Assembly (NCBI RefSeq): GCF_000376105.1
Contig: NZ_AQWM01000003.1
Location: forward strand, 1 to 64,000
Length of the DNA: 64,000 nt
From: Asticcacaulis benevestitus DSM 16100 = ATCC BAA-896
GTDB lineage: Bacteria; Pseudomonadota; Alphaproteobacteria; Caulobacterales; Caulobacteraceae
Direction: 5' to 3'
The notes below the pieces were generated by a model. That model did not search any database, had not been told where the DNA came from, and was given only the letters and a program-made list of their open reading frames with translations. This document shows positions 18,438 through 28,660 of the stretch, piece after piece. Within the stretch, counting starts at the first letter, position 1, and each line of letters starts with the position of its first letter. A program made the translations under genes and the position numbers.

Positions 18438-21020
18438 CTAGTTGACCGTGGGCTTGCCGATCGCCAGTTCCTCGCCATCGAAGCCGACATGGATGACGTC
18501 GCCATCCGTGACCGTGCCGCTAAGGATCTGGCGGGCGATGCCGTCGACCAGCAGCTTCTGGATCACCCGCTTCAGGGGCCGCGCGCCATAGGCCGGATCA
18601 TAGCCCTTGTCGGCCAGATAGGTCAGCGCCGCCTCATCGATGCTGAGCGTCATGTCGCGGTCCTTCATCAGCTTTTCCAGTCCCTTGAGCTGGATGCGGA
18701 CGATGTCGTGCATGTGCACCTTGTCGAGGCGATGGAACAGGATCGTCTCGTCGATACGGTTGAGGAATTCCGGCCGGAAATGCCGGCGCACCACCTCCAT
18801 CACCAGCGGCCGCACGGTCTCGACCGGCGTGGCATCATCGATATTGACCAGGATATCCGAGCCGAGATTCGACGTCATGACGATCAGGGTGTTGCGGAAA
18901 TCGACCACACGCCCCTGCCCATCGGTCAGGCGGCCGTCATCCAGCACCTGCAACAGGATGTTGAACACGTCCGGATGCGCCTTCTCGACCTCATCGAACA
19001 GCACGACCTGATAGGGCCGGCGCCGCACAGCTTCGGTCAGAGCCCCGCCTTCGTCATAACCGACATAGCCCGGAGGCGCGCCGATCATGCGCGAAACGGA
19101 ATGCTTCTCCATATATTCCGACATGTCGAGACGTGTAATCGCCGTCTCGTCATCGAACAGGAACTCCGCCAAGGCCTTGTTCAGCTCGGTCTTGCCAACG
19201 CCCGTAGGCCCCAGGAACAGGAACGAACCGATCGGACGGTTGGGATCTTTCAGACCCGCCCGCGCACGGCGCACGGCATCGGCCACGGCGGTCAGGGCTT
19301 CATCCTGACCCACCACACGTCCGCGCAGCACGTCTTCCATGCGCAACAGCTTGTCTCGCTCACCTTCCAGCATCTTGTCGACCGGAATACCTGTCCAGCG
19401 CGACACGACCTGCGCGATCTGGGCCGAATCGACCACTTCCGGCGTCAGCGGCGATTGCTCGCCCTGCGGCGCGTTTTCAGCGCGTTCCAGCGCCTTTTCG
19501 AGCGCCGGAATGATGCCGTACATGATCTCGGACGCCTTTTGCAGATCGCCGGCGCGCTGAGCATTGGCCAGGTCGATGCGGGCACGCTCCAGCGCTTCGC
19601 GGGAACGCGCGGCCGAGCCGACCTTGTCCTTTTCGGCCTTCCAGCGCGTGGTTAGGCTGAGCGACTTTTCTTCCAGATCTTCCAGTTCCTCGGACAGCTT
19701 TTCCAGGCGAGTCTTCGAGCCGGCATCGGTTTCCTTTTGCAGGGCTTCGCGCTCGATCTTCAACTGCACAATGCGGCGATCGAGTTCATCGAGTTCTTCC
19801 GGCTTGGAATCGACCGCCATGCGCACGCGTGACGCGGCCTCATCGATCAGATCAATGGCTTTATCCGGCAGGAAGCGGTCGGCGATATAGCGGTTGGAAA
19901 GCGTGGCGGCCGACACGATGGCGCTGTCCGAAATACGGACGCCATGGTGAACCTCGTACTTTTCCTTGAGGCCACGCAGGATCGAGATGGTATCCTCCAC
20001 GGTCGGTTCGGTCACGAACACCGGCTGGAAACGCCGCGCCAGAGCCGCGTCCTTTTCAACGTGCTTGCGGTATTCATCGAGCGTGGTGGCGCCGACGCAG
20101 TGCAGTTCGCCACGCGCCAGAGCCGGCTTGAGCAGGTTAGACGCATCCATGGCGCCATCGCCCTTGCCGGCGCCGACAAGCGTGTGCATCTCATCGATGA
20201 ACAGCACGATCTGGCCCTCGGCCTGCGTCACCTCGTTGAGCACGCCTTTGAGGCGTTCCTCGAACTCGCCACGATATTTCGCGCCGGCGATCAGTGACCC
20301 CATGTCGAGCGAATAGAGCTTCTTGTCCTTCAGGCTTTCCGGCACATCGCCATTGATGATGCGCTGCGCCAGACCTTCGACGATGGCGGTCTTACCGACG
20401 CCGGGTTCACCGATCAGGACGGGATTGTTCTTGGTGCGGCGCGCCAGAACCTGAATGGTGCGGCGAATTTCTTCGTCACGGCCAATGACCGGATCGATCT
20501 TGCCATCGAGCGCGGCCTGGGTCAGGTCGCGGGCATATTTCTTGAGCGCGTCAAAGCCGTTTTCGGCGGAGGCGCTATCGGCGGGCTTGCCTTTGCGGAA
20601 GGCGGCTTGCGCGGCCTTCAGCTTGCCGAGCGAAATACCGGCGGCTTTCAGGGCTTCGGCGCCTTCCTTGTTATCGACGGCGGCGATCAGCAGACGGTCG
20701 GCGGTGACGAAGCTGTCGCCCGCCTTGTTGGCATCGTTCTCGGCGTCGTTGAAAAGCTTGTTGGTTTCGTTGGCCATATAGAGTTGCGCGCCGCCAGTCA
20801 CGGCGGGCAGCTTGCCAAGCGCCAGATCGACGGAGGCGGCGAAAGCATCGGCGCGGCCACCAGCCAGCGAGATCAGTTGGCTGGAAAGCGACTCCTTGTC
20901 CTCTGTCAGCGCCTTGAGCACATGGATCGGGCTGAAATACTGGTGATTGCGCGCCTGCGCGATACCTTGGGCGCTTTGGATAAGCTTTTGAGTCTTTTCG
21001 GAATATTTTTCGATATTCAT
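18438..21020 (-). CDS. clpB: ATP-dependent disaggregase ClpB
   Basis: 860 residues, standard length. Hexameric AAA+ chaperone that with DnaK pulls proteins out of aggregates. Order: Clp N domain (1-145), first AAA with Walker [10 protein letters not shown] and Walker [10 protein letters not shown], coiled-coil middle domain (about 405-525, rich in Glu/Lys/Leu), second AAA with Walker [10 protein letters not shown] and Walker [12 protein letters not shown], and the C-terminal domain with GARPLKR. No IGF-type ClpP tripeptide is seen, as expected for ClpB. Confidence 0.98.
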   Translation of the reverse strand: MNIEKYSEKTQKLIQSAQGIAQARNHQYFSPIHVLKALTEDKESLSSQLISLAGGRADAFAASVDLALGKLPAVTGGAQLYMANETNKLFNDAENDANKAGDSFVTADRLLIAAVDNKEGAEALKAAGISLGKLKAAQAAFRKGKPADSASAENGFDALKKYARDLTQAALDGKIDPVIGRDEEIRRTIQVLARRTKNNPVLIGEPGVGKTAIVEGLAQRIINGDVPESLKDKKLYSLDMGSLIAGAKYRGEFEERLKGVLNEVTQAEGQIVLFIDEMHTLVGAGKGDGAMDASNLLKPALARGELHCVGATTLDEYRKHVEKDAALARRFQPVFVTEPTVEDTISILRGLKEKYEVHHGVRISDSAIVSAATLSNRYIADRFLPDKAIDLIDEAASRVRMAVDSKPEELDELDRRIVQLKIEREALQKETDAGSKTRLEKLSEELEDLEEKSLSLTTRWKAEKDKVGSAARSREALERARIDLANAQRAGDLQKASEIMYGIIPALEKALERAENAPQGEQSPLTPEVVDSAQIAQVVSRWTGIPVDKMLEGERDKLLRMEDVLRGRVVGQDEALTAVADAVRRARAGLKDPNRPIGSFLFLGPTGVGKTELNKALAEFLFDDETAITRLDMSEYMEKHSVSRMIGAPPGYVGYDEGGALTEAVRRRPYQVVLFDEVEKAHPDVFNILLQVLDDGRLTDGQGRVVDFRNTLIVMTSNLGSDILVNIDDATPVETVRPLVMEVVRRHFRPEFLNRIDETILFHRLDKVHMHDIVRIQLKGLEKLMKDRDMTLSIDEAALTYLADKGYDPAYGARPLKRVIQKLLVDGIARQILSGTVTDGDVIHVGFDGEELAIGKPTVN

Positions 21021-21092
21021 GGTGTAGGGTTCCCCATTTCGGCGGATTGAATGTCCGGCCGCCCCTCACGAGGCAACGGCCTGATAGCACCG

Positions 21093-21120
21093 ATATGGTG
21101 TGACCTTTGCATCACACAAG
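21093..21120 (-). promoter_or_regulatory. Possible heat-shock (sigma-32-like) promoter of clpB
   Basis: On the minus strand CTTGTGTG (from 21120) is followed after a gap by CCATAT (21098-21093), a loose match to the CTTG / CCxxAT shape of sigma-32 promoters, about 75 bp before the clpB ATG. Both halves are only partial matches. Confidence 0.35.
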
Positions 21121-21194
21121 GGGGCGACTTCGAGAATAAAAGGAACTGGAAAAGGGGCTGGCGCGTCTGCGTCGAATTGCCTATAAAAGCCGTC

Positions 21195-21455
21195 ATGAAC
21201 GCCAAAATCTTCTATCCCGCCGCGGCCCTGATCGCCCTCCTGCTGATTGGCCTGAGCTTTGTCTGGCCACAGGGTCAAGGCGCACGCTCGCCGGCGCCCT
21301 TTGGCCATGCCGTTGAAAAGCCCGACTATTTCCGCATGGTGAAGGAACGCGACGCGCGCCAGAAGAAAAAGGCGGAAGATGAGGCCAGACGTCAGGCGGA
21401 AGCCGACGATGCCAGCGCCGCGGCGGCCGAAGCCTCCGCCTCCGCCGCCCCTTGA
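21195..21455 (+). CDS. Small membrane-anchored protein with charged tail
   Basis: 86 residues from ATG 21195. One hydrophobic segment (about 5-24, FYPAAALIALLLIGLSFVW) anchors a hydrophilic tail. The last 40 residues are Lys/Arg/Glu and then almost pure Ala/Ser/Glu (AAAAEASASAAP), probably helical. No known family. The stop overlaps the TTG start of the next gene (TTGA). Confidence 0.65.
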   Translation: MNAKIFYPAAALIALLLIGLSFVWPQGQGARSPAPFGHAVEKPDYFRMVKERDARQKKKAEDEARRQAEADDASAAAAEASASAAP

Positions 21456-22303
21456 AACCCAAGGCTCTGATCTTTGGCTACGGTTTTATCGGCGACGCCT
21501 TCGCCAGATCCGCCCGCCATGCCGGTTATGCTATCTCCGCCACCGCGCGCACGGCTGAAAAGCGCGAAGATCTTGCCGCTTTGGGCGTTATCCCCGTCGA
21601 TCCCGCCGATGCAGAACACCTGCAGAGGGCTTTTGCCGGGGCTGACGCCGTCCTGATCACGCCTGCGCCCGGCGATGACGGTTGCCCGGCCTTTGCCGCG
21701 CTCAAACCTTCTGCCGGTCAGCCAAAATGGATCGGCTATCTTTCCACCACCGGCGTCTATGGCGATCGCGGCGGTGGTTGGGTGTTCGAGGATTCAGCGC
21801 TTACCCCCACATCGGCCGAAGGTCGCCGGCGCGGGCTGGCCGAAAGCCAGTGGCTAAACGTCGGCGCGCAGGTCTTTCGTCTGCCGGGACTTTACGGCCC
21901 CGGCCGCAATGTGATCGAGCGCCTGATGGACGGCACGGCACGACGTATCCACAAGCCCGACCACGTCTTTTCCCGCCTCCATCATGATGATTGCGCTTCG
22001 GCCCTGCTGGCCAGTCTGGCGCGTCCGCGTGCCGGTGGCGTCTATAATCTCTGCGATGATGAGCCTGCGCCGGCCGATACGGTTCTGGCCTGGGCGGCAG
22101 AGCTTTGCGGCCTGCCATTGCCACCGGAAATCACCTTCGATGATCCCGGCCTTAGTCCGAACATGAAGCGGTTTTATCAGGACAATAAGCGCGTCTCCAA
22201 TGCGCGTGCCAAGGCGGAACTTGGCTGGCAATTGCGTTACCCGACCTACCGCGAGGGCCTTGCGGATATCTATCGGTCTCTGCAACGTGACACAACACTG
22301 TAG
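21452..22303 (+). CDS. NAD(P)-binding extended-SDR-like protein (YeeZ-like)
   Basis: 283 residues. N-terminal Rossmann motif FGYGFIGDAFA. The middle has YLSTTGVYGDRGG, where the Tyr matches the SDR active site but the Lys four residues on is missing, as in YeeZ-type atypical SDRs. C-terminal substrate part (YNLCDDEPAPADTVLAWAA). Start is a TTG at 21452 coupled to the preceding small gene. Substrate unknown. Confidence 0.82.
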   Translation: MKPKALIFGYGFIGDAFARSARHAGYAISATARTAEKREDLAALGVIPVDPADAEHLQRAFAGADAVLITPAPGDDGCPAFAALKPSAGQPKWIGYLSTTGVYGDRGGGWVFEDSALTPTSAEGRRRGLAESQWLNVGAQVFRLPGLYGPGRNVIERLMDGTARRIHKPDHVFSRLHHDDCASALLASLARPRAGGVYNLCDDEPAPADTVLAWAAELCGLPLPPEITFDDPGLSPNMKRFYQDNKRVSNARAKAELGWQLRYPTYREGLADIYRSLQRDTTL

Positions 22304-22330
22304 TCTTTAGCGACTCGACGGAAGCGCACC

Positions 22331-23134
22331 ATGACAGCCGCCAAAACCTTCCTGATCACCGGCGCGTCTTCCGGTATCGGCGCGCAGTTCGCAAAATCCT
22401 ATGCGGCGCGCGGTCATCATCTTATCCTGGTCGCCCGCCGTCTTGAGCGACTGCAAGCCCTGGCCGCCGAGATCACCGCACAACAGGGCGTTACCGTGAC
22501 CTGCCTCGATGCCGACCTGAGTGATCGCTCCCAGACCAACGCCCTGTTGGATCGCCTCAAGGCCCTCAATCTGCAGCCCGATGGCCTGATCAACAATGCC
22601 GGCTATTCGCTGGCCCACACCTTCGCCGCCACCACGGCGCAACAGCAGGTCGACTTCATCGAGGTTTGCGTCACCGCCCCGACGATTCTGGCGCACGGCC
22701 TGCTGCCGCACATGCTGGCGCAAGGTGCCGGCCGCATCATCAATGTGTCGTCCATGGTCGCCTTTTCACCCGGCGCCACCGGCCACACCCTCTATCCCGC
22801 TGCGAAAGCCTACATGCTGAAATTCTCGCGCTCGCTGGCCGCGGAGGCCGCCGCGAAAGGCGTGCATGTCACCGCCCTTTGCCCGGGCTCGACCGAATCC
22901 GAATTCCAGCATTCCAACGGCATGGACGCGGTGCTGAAAACCAACCCCGCACGCTTCGTCCAGACCGCCGAAGCCGTGGTCGAGGCCGCCATCCGCGCCA
23001 ACGAAGCGGGCCGCGAGGTCATCGTCACCGGTCTGATCAACAAGATCGCCGTCGCCGCCATGACCCTGCTGCCCGACGGCCTGATCACCCCGCTGATCCG
23101 TTGGGGCGCCCAAAAGTACCAGATCAAAGAGTAA
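22331..23134 (+). CDS. Short-chain dehydrogenase/reductase
   Basis: 267 residues. Classical SDR: cofactor motif TGASSGIGAQFA, then LVARRLERL (the Arg pair suggests NADP), NNAG structural motif (INNAGYS), active-site Ser in NVSSM and Tyr/Lys in LYPAAKAYM. It acts on a carbonyl or alcohol that cannot be named. It lies 3 bp before the GMC oxidoreductase gene, implying a joint alcohol/aldehyde oxidation role. Confidence 0.9.
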   Translation: MTAAKTFLITGASSGIGAQFAKSYAARGHHLILVARRLERLQALAAEITAQQGVTVTCLDADLSDRSQTNALLDRLKALNLQPDGLINNAGYSLAHTFAATTAQQQVDFIEVCVTAPTILAHGLLPHMLAQGAGRIINVSSMVAFSPGATGHTLYPAAKAYMLKFSRSLAAEAAAKGVHVTALCPGSTESEFQHSNGMDAVLKTNPARFVQTAEAVVEAAIRANEAGREVIVTGLINKIAVAAMTLLPDGLITPLIRWGAQKYQIKE

Positions 23135-23137
23135 GAT

Positions 23138-24724
23138 ATGCCACAAAGCGCACCGGCCACAGAATCCGAAACCTACGACCTGATCATTATCGGCTCCGGC
23201 GCCGGTGGTGGCACCCTGGCCTATGCCCTGGCCAATACCGGCAAGAAAATCCTGATTCTGGAGCGCGGCCAGGAGCTGCCGGTCGAGCCGCAGAACTGGG
23301 ATCCCAAGGCGGTCTTCATCGATCAGCGTTACCGCACCAAGGAGCAATGGCTCGACAAGAAGAACAAGCCGTTCACGCCCAACACCAACTATTGGGTCGG
23401 CGGCAACACCACCTTTTACGGCGCCGCCCTGATGCGCATGAAAAAGCGCGATTTCGAGGCCGTGCCGCATTCGGATGGCCTGTCGCCGGCCTGGCCGCTT
23501 TCCTACACCGACTATGCGCCGTGGTACGAAAAAGCCGAAAAGCTATGGCGCGTCCATGGTCAGCGCGGCATCGACATCAACGATCAGCCTGATGATCCGC
23601 CCTACCCCTATCCCGCCATCATGGATGATCCCGGTGTCGCCAAACTCAAAAAACATTTCGAGGGCATAGGCTGGCATCCGTCGCCCCTACCCCTCGGTAT
23701 CGACCGCGACGAGGCGCATCCGCAAACCTCGCACTGTGTCCGCTGCACGACCTGCGGTGGCTACCCCTGTATGCTCAAGGCCAAATCCGACGCGCGCTCG
23801 ATCATGCTCGATCCGATTCGCCATCTGCCAAACGTCACGATCCTTACCGGGCATAAGGTCACGCGCATTGAGACCGATGGCGCCGGCAAGACGGTCACCG
23901 GCGTCGTCACCCAGACCGACACCGGCACGCAAACCTTCCGCGGCAACCTCTACGCGCTGGCGGCGGGCGCGGCCAACAGCGCCGCCATCCTGCTGCAATC
24001 GCGCAGCGCCAACCATCCGGACGGACTGGCCAACCGCTCTGGCCTCGTCGGGCGCAACTATATGTTCCACACCACATCGGCGGTGATTTCGGTACTGGCC
24101 GACACGTTCGATTCCACCTTCCCGAAAACCTTTGCGGTCAATGACTTCTATTTCGGCGAGCCCGATTTCCCCTACCCCATGGGCCAGATCCAGTTGCTCG
24201 AATATATGTCGGGCCAGACCCTGGAAGGCCAGATCGCCGACATCATTCCGCCGGCGCTGCTGCCCAACTTCCTGATGGACGATATCGCCAAGCACATGGT
24301 GGCCTTCCTGGCCATGAGCGAGGACCTGCCGCGCGAAGAAAACCGCGTCACGGTCAGCGAAAGCGGCCAGATCAAACTGACCTACACGCCTAACAATCTG
24401 GCGGCCAATCTGCGCCTGACCCGCAAGCTCGAACACGGGCTCAAGGGCTTTTCGCTGCGCCAGCACACCCTATTCGAGCCGCATTTCGAAATCGATCAGT
24501 TGCTGCCGCTCTACGGCACGGCGCACCAGTGCGGCACCATCCGCTTTGGCCGCGATCCGGCCGCCAGCGTCCTCGATACCGACTGCAAGGCGCATGATCT
24601 CGACAATCTCTATGTCGTCGATTCATCGTTCTTCGTGTCGAGTTCGGCGGTCAACCCGACCCTGACCATCGTGGCCAACGCGCTTAGGGTCGGGGAGCAT
24701 TTAGCCGGCAGGCTTCAGGGATGA
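23138..24724 (+). CDS. GMC-family FAD oxidoreductase
   Basis: 528 residues. FAD-binding GSGAGGGTLAYALA (about 18-31) and the GMC C-terminal pair: His in YGTAHQCGT and Asn in NPTLTIVANALR. It has a cysteine cluster CVRCTTCGGYPC (about 195-207) with AKSDA after it, seen in long-chain-alcohol-oxidase-like GMC enzymes. With the adjacent SDR it probably oxidises an alcohol or polyol. The 3' end overlaps the convergent gene at 24701 by 24 bp. Confidence 0.92.
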   Translation: MPQSAPATESETYDLIIIGSGAGGGTLAYALANTGKKILILERGQELPVEPQNWDPKAVFIDQRYRTKEQWLDKKNKPFTPNTNYWVGGNTTFYGAALMRMKKRDFEAVPHSDGLSPAWPLSYTDYAPWYEKAEKLWRVHGQRGIDINDQPDDPPYPYPAIMDDPGVAKLKKHFEGIGWHPSPLPLGIDRDEAHPQTSHCVRCTTCGGYPCMLKAKSDARSIMLDPIRHLPNVTILTGHKVTRIETDGAGKTVTGVVTQTDTGTQTFRGNLYALAAGAANSAAILLQSRSANHPDGLANRSGLVGRNYMFHTTSAVISVLADTFDSTFPKTFAVNDFYFGEPDFPYPMGQIQLLEYMSGQTLEGQIADIIPPALLPNFLMDDIAKHMVAFLAMSEDLPREENRVTVSESGQIKLTYTPNNLAANLRLTRKLEHGLKGFSLRQHTLFEPHFEIDQLLPLYGTAHQCGTIRFGRDPAASVLDTDCKAHDLDNLYVVDSSFFVSSSAVNPTLTIVANALRVGEHLAGRLQG

Positions 24725-25597
24725 CACGGCGCAGCCCCCGTCTGCCCGCTTCGCCGATGCGACAAGCGCGGCGACACCCCACCACCAGCCGATGACATAG
24801 CTTAATCCGTATCCCGCCAAGGGGACCGGGAATTTGCCCGACAAGCAGGCGAGCAGCGACACCAGCCCATAGAGGCTGAGCGCCACGGCCGAGGTCCGCG
24901 CCTCACTGACGGGCCATAGCGCCAAGGGGCTTAGCACCGCCATGACGATGGCAGCCACCATAAGGACGGCTATCGCCGGCTGGTGCGCCCAAACCATGGA
25001 CGTGATGCCTTCGACGTGGCCGATAGCCTGCAAGGGATCGGCCCGTGATAAACAGATGATCGCCGCCGCCAGACACCAAAGAGCGGCCGCCCATCCCTTC
25101 ACGCCAAATTTCGATACACACAGAACAACAAAGGCCACACCAAAAGCCGCCAGTTGCGATGCATCCGGCTGGATAGCCAACAGGATGGACAATAAGGCCA
25201 AACCGATGAATGCGATAAGATGGCTATCCCTGCGGGTTGTGGCGATCACCACAGGCAGGATCAAGGCGGCGGCATTAAGCTGGATCGGCCCTATGCCAAG
25301 CCAGCGATGGACGCCGGCCTGGCCCGCACTGGCAAAACACGCCATGAGCAAAACAAGAGATATGGGGAGGATAACAAGCGAGGCTGGCTTGCCCCAGAGG
25401 GAAAATCTGCCCCAGCGCACCATCCCTAAGCCCGTCATTCCGGCGACAAACCAGGCCAGCAGATTGCGCAGCCACAAAGACGGAGGAAGATCGGATTGCG
25501 ACATGCCCCAGGCGCCCGCCGCAACCGCCAGAAAGGCGGCGGTAGCAAAGACCAGCAGGACACGTCTACCTGCCTCAGTGGCTGACAGAGTCGTCAT
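24701..25597 (-). CDS. Multi-pass membrane protein, distantly FtsW/RodA (SEDS)-like
   Basis: 298 residues with about eight to nine hydrophobic segments. Three places recall SEDS proteins: GVHRWLGIGPIQLNAAALILP (compare the GAxRW...QPSE loop), LLAIQPDASQLA (compare LLQPDxGT), and FPVPLAGYGLSY (compare LPFISYGGSS), in the right order. It is about 70-100 residues shorter and the usual catalytic loop with its Asp is not evident. The start overlaps the stop of the upstream hydrolase (ATGA). The SEDS link is inference. Confidence 0.6.
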   Translation of the reverse strand: MTTLSATEAGRRVLLVFATAAFLAVAAGAWGMSQSDLPPSLWLRNLLAWFVAGMTGLGMVRWGRFSLWGKPASLVILPISLVLLMACFASAGQAGVHRWLGIGPIQLNAAALILPVVIATTRRDSHLIAFIGLALLSILLAIQPDASQLAAFGVAFVVLCVSKFGVKGWAAALWCLAAAIICLSRADPLQAIGHVEGITSMVWAHQPAIAVLMVAAIVMAVLSPLALWPVSEARTSAVALSLYGLVSLLACLSGKFPVPLAGYGLSYVIGWWWGVAALVASAKRADGGCAVSSLKPAG

Positions 25598-26361
25598 GTC
25601 ACACGTAACTCAGCCACCATATTGACCAGCAGGTCGAGGTCCTCCGACCGTGACAGGCGGTGATCGCCGTCCTTGATCAGGTGCATATGGGCATCCGGCG
25701 TGGTGAAGGCTTCCAGCAGCCGCACGCCGTGCCGCCATGGCACCACATTATCCTTCATGCCGTGCAGGATACGCACCGGGCCGTCGAACGGTATCGGCCC
25801 GCCCAGCACCTCATGTTGCGCCGCCTCATCAAAAAACGCCTGCGACAACGGCACCGGACGGTCATAGCCCGGCATCATCCAGACGCCCGACACCTCAAGT
25901 TGGCGACGGTCTTCGGGTAAGAGGCCCGGCAGCATCAGCGCGGTGACGAAGTCGGCCGCCGGCGCCAGAAAACCGGCCGCCTTGAGGCGCTGCGGCCGCG
26001 CCTTGCTCAGCAGCGACAACATGTGCCCGCCCATCGACGAACCGACGCCCACAAGGGGGCCTTGCGTCAGATGATCGACCACCGCCAGCACATTATCAAA
26101 CCACCTGCCGACCCGCGCCTCATTGAAAGCGCCGCCGGTCTCGCCATGGGCGAAATAGTCAAAACAGAGGAAATCCCAGCCGCGCGTTTGCGCTTCGTGG
26201 GTCAGGCGGGTGATCTTGGCGCCGGTCATATCCGATAGGAAACCACCCAGCCACAGCACGGTCGGGCCATCGCCGCGCACATGACGATACGCGATGCGGT
26301 CGCCACCGGGCACATCGAGAAAAGACGCAGTCTCTTGATTTGGCACAGTTTCCATGGTCAT
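25594..26361 (-). CDS. Alpha/beta hydrolase
   Basis: 255 residues, cytoplasmic. Oxyanion region LWLGGFLSDM, nucleophile Ser in VGSSMGGHM, acid in ILHGMKDNVVPW and final His in DGDHRLSRSEDL. Resembles small serine hydrolases of the BAAT/abhydrolase type; substrate unknown. It is 41 bp from the divergent glycosyltransferase start and is translationally coupled to the membrane protein downstream. Confidence 0.88.
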   Translation of the reverse strand: MTMETVPNQETASFLDVPGGDRIAYRHVRGDGPTVLWLGGFLSDMTGAKITRLTHEAQTRGWDFLCFDYFAHGETGGAFNEARVGRWFDNVLAVVDHLTQGPLVGVGSSMGGHMLSLLSKARPQRLKAAGFLAPAADFVTALMLPGLLPEDRRQLEVSGVWMMPGYDRPVPLSQAFFDEAAQHEVLGGPIPFDGPVRILHGMKDNVVPWRHGVRLLEAFTTPDAHMHLIKDGDHRLSRSEDLDLLVNMVAELRVT

Positions 26362-26402
26362 TGCACCATGCTACCTTTCCTAACTCCTTCGTACAAGTCA
26401 AC

Positions 26403-27587
26403 ATGTCGCCTTCCCCCTTCACCGCGTGCGTTTTGCAGGTCGTCCCCGAACTCGATACCGGCGGCGTCGAGCAAACCGTGGTCGATGTCAGCGAAGCGAT
26501 CATCTCAGCCGGCGGGCGCTCGATCGTGGCGACCAAGGGCGGACGGCTGGAAAAGCGGCTGGAACGCGGCGGCGCTCAGGTCATCCACCTGCCGGTCCAC
26601 AGCAAAAGTCCGCTGGTACAATGGCAAAACTATCAGTCCTTACGCAAGATCATCCGAACCGAGCACGTCAATATCGTCCATGTCCGTTCGCGCGCCCCCG
26701 CCATGGCCGCGATCGGCGCCGCCAGGGCCGAGGGCATCCGCAGCGTGGCCACCTACCACGGCATCTATAACGCGAAATCGGCCCTCAAGCGCTGGTACAA
26801 CAGCCAGATGACGCGCGCCGACATGACCATCGCCAATTCCGACTTTACACGCGCCCATATCCTGCAAACCTATCCGGACGTGCCGACGGAGCGCATCATC
26901 AGCATCCCGCGCGGGGTCGATCTCAAGCGTTTCGATCCCGAAGCCTTCGATGTGCGCAAGATCATGGAACTGGAAGAGGCTTGGGGGCTGCCGGAAAAAG
27001 ACGCGCGCATCCGCTTCCTGCTGGCGGCCCGCCTGACGCGCTGGAAAGGACAAGCCTTCATCATCGAGGCCGCGCATCTGTTGAAAACGCAAGGCACGGA
27101 TAAATTCGTGATCCTGCTGGCCGGTGACGATCAGGGCCGCAGCGATTACACCCAAGGCCTGCAAGCCAGCATCGAGGCGTATGGCCTTGGCGATCACGTC
27201 CGGCTGGTGGGACACTGCGCCGACATGCCTTCAGCCTACAGCGCCTGCCATTTCGCGCTGGCGCCCTCGCTCGATCCGGAAGCCTTCGGCCGCACGGCGG
27301 TGGAGCCCCAGGCCATGCAGCGCCCGCCTTTAGCCGCCGCCCATGGTGCTACGGTCGAGACCGTTCTGCCCGGCGATACCGGCTGGCTGGTGACGCCCGG
27401 GAGTGCGCAAAAATGGGCCGATGCGCTGAAAGAGGCCATCGATATGCCGGAGAATGCGCGCTTCGCCATGGGCCAGCGCGGGCGCGAACATGTGAAGGCC
27501 TTGTTCGGTTTGCCGCTGATGTGCGAACGCACTCTTGATGTTTATCGCGCGCTGCTTATCTTAAGCGCACGGCAAATTCGCGGTTAA
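26403..27587 (+). CDS. GT4-family glycosyltransferase
   Basis: 394 residues from ATG 26403 (MSPSPFTACVLQVVPELDTGG). GT-B fold: N-terminal acceptor domain with PELDTGGVEQTV, linker, then the C-terminal nucleotide-sugar domain with ARLTRWKGQAF and the E-x7-E motif in PEAFGRTAVEPQA. Likely adds a sugar to a lipid-linked or surface polysaccharide; donor and acceptor are unknown. It stands alone, divergent from the hydrolase gene. Confidence 0.9.
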   Translation: MSPSPFTACVLQVVPELDTGGVEQTVVDVSEAIISAGGRSIVATKGGRLEKRLERGGAQVIHLPVHSKSPLVQWQNYQSLRKIIRTEHVNIVHVRSRAPAMAAIGAARAEGIRSVATYHGIYNAKSALKRWYNSQMTRADMTIANSDFTRAHILQTYPDVPTERIISIPRGVDLKRFDPEAFDVRKIMELEEAWGLPEKDARIRFLLAARLTRWKGQAFIIEAAHLLKTQGTDKFVILLAGDDQGRSDYTQGLQASIEAYGLGDHVRLVGHCADMPSAYSACHFALAPSLDPEAFGRTAVEPQAMQRPPLAAAHGATVETVLPGDTGWLVTPGSAQKWADALKEAIDMPENARFAMGQRGREHVKALFGLPLMCERTLDVYRALLILSARQIRG

Positions 27588-27706
27588 AAGCGCCATAGCT
27601 TTGTAAATTCCTGAAATTTTAACCGATGTGGCCTATTGGGGATTGCTAGTTAACGCCCCTTTCGGCATAATCCGCGCACTTTTAACAGACTCAAGGAGAA
27701 CGACCT

Positions 27707-28240
27707 ATTCGTCGCCCAATCCAAACCCCGCCTCCCAAAGACGGCCCCCGCATCAATCAGGACATCAAAGTCCCTCGCGTCCTGTTAATCGACGCCGCCG
27801 GCGAAAAACAAGGCATCATGCCGACTTCGTCCGCCCTGGAAGCCGCTGAAGAAGCTGGATTGGACCTCGTCGAAGTCTCTCCTACCGCTGACCCGCCTGT
27901 TTGCAAGATCCTCGATTACGGCAAGTACCGTTTCCAGGAGCAAAAGAAAAAGGCCGAGGCGCGCAAGAAGCAGAAGGTCGTTGAAATCAAGGAAATCAAG
28001 CTTCGCCCCAATATCGATATCCACGATTACGAGGTGAAGGCCAAGGCCATGACGCGCTTCTTTGAAGAAGGCGACAAGGTCAAGGTGACGCTCCGCTTCC
28101 GCGGCCGCGAAATGGCCCACCCCGAACTGGGCATGAAACTGCTCAACAAGGTGAAAGCCGATTTCGAGCCCACCACCAAGGTCGAATACGAACCGAGGAT
28201 GGAAGGCAAGCAGATGATCATGATTTTGGCGCCCAAATAG
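27707..28240 (+). CDS. infC: Translation initiation factor IF-3 (AUU start)
   Basis: 177 residues from ATT at 27707. AAGGAG (27693-27698) lies 8 nt upstream, and the N-terminal IF-3 domain only appears complete when read from this codon: [20 protein letters not shown], then VRVLLID-type sequence. The first in-frame ATG (27818) would lose a third of that domain. AUU starts are conserved for infC because IF-3 rejects them, giving autoregulation. C-terminal domain: [23 protein letters not shown] terminator follows; rpmI-rplT lie about 5.7 kb away. Confidence 0.96.
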   Translation: MRRPIQTPPPKDGPRINQDIKVPRVLLIDAAGEKQGIMPTSSALEAAEEAGLDLVEVSPTADPPVCKILDYGKYRFQEQKKKAEARKKQKVVEIKEIKLRPNIDIHDYEVKAKAMTRFFEEGDKVKVTLRFRGREMAHPELGMKLLNKVKADFEPTTKVEYEPRMEGKQMIMILAPK

Positions 28241-28257
28241 GTCGCCAGCCTCACAAG

Positions 28258-28286
28258 AAGCCCCGCCCGCGCGGGGCTTTTTTGTT
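28258..28286 (+). terminator. infC terminator
   Basis: AGCCCCGC and GCGGGGCT stem with short loop (CCGC region) and TTTTTT tail, 18 bp after the infC stop. Confidence 0.93.
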
Positions 28287-28309
28287 ATTCAACGCACCGA
28301 AAGCTCGTC

Positions 28310-28660
28310 ATGTCCCGTTTTCTTCACTTCGACCGTTCACTGGTCACCCCCGAACAGGAGCGCCCCGCGCCGGAACGGGTGATCGACGGCGACCCGGTTT
28401 TCACCACCTGGCTGCTGGAAACAACGCCGGACGAGAAAACCTATGCCGGTTACTGGGGCGCCACGCCCGGCACCTGGCGGGTCAGCTACGACGAGTGGGA
28501 ATATTGCACGATCCTCGAAGGTCATGCGGTCGTCACGGAAAACGGCCAGGCGCCGGTCACACTGACAGCCGGTGACCACATCCTCTTCCGTGCCGGCTAT
28601 CAGGGGCAGTGGCAGGTGATCGCGCCTGTGCTGAAAACCTTCGTGATCATTCTGCCGTAA
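28310..28660 (+). CDS. Cupin-domain protein (DUF861 type)
   Basis: 116 residues forming a single beta-barrel. WGATPGTWRVSYDEWEYCTILEGHAVVT and TAGDHILFRAGYQGQWQV match the Cupin_3/DUF861 pattern, in which the usual metal His residues are mostly replaced. These proteins bind small molecules or act as enol-type enzymes; role here unknown. The last 14 bp overlap the convergent EamA gene. Confidence 0.85.
   Translation: MSRFLHFDRSLVTPEQERPAPERVIDGDPVFTTWLLETTPDEKTYAGYWGATPGTWRVSYDEWEYCTILEGHAVVTENGQAPVTLTAGDHILFRAGYQGQWQVIAPVLKTFVIILP

Noticed and set aside
21093-21120. CRP-like TGTGA...TCACA before clpB
   Set aside because: The spacer is 8 bp, not 6, so it does not fit a CRP site.
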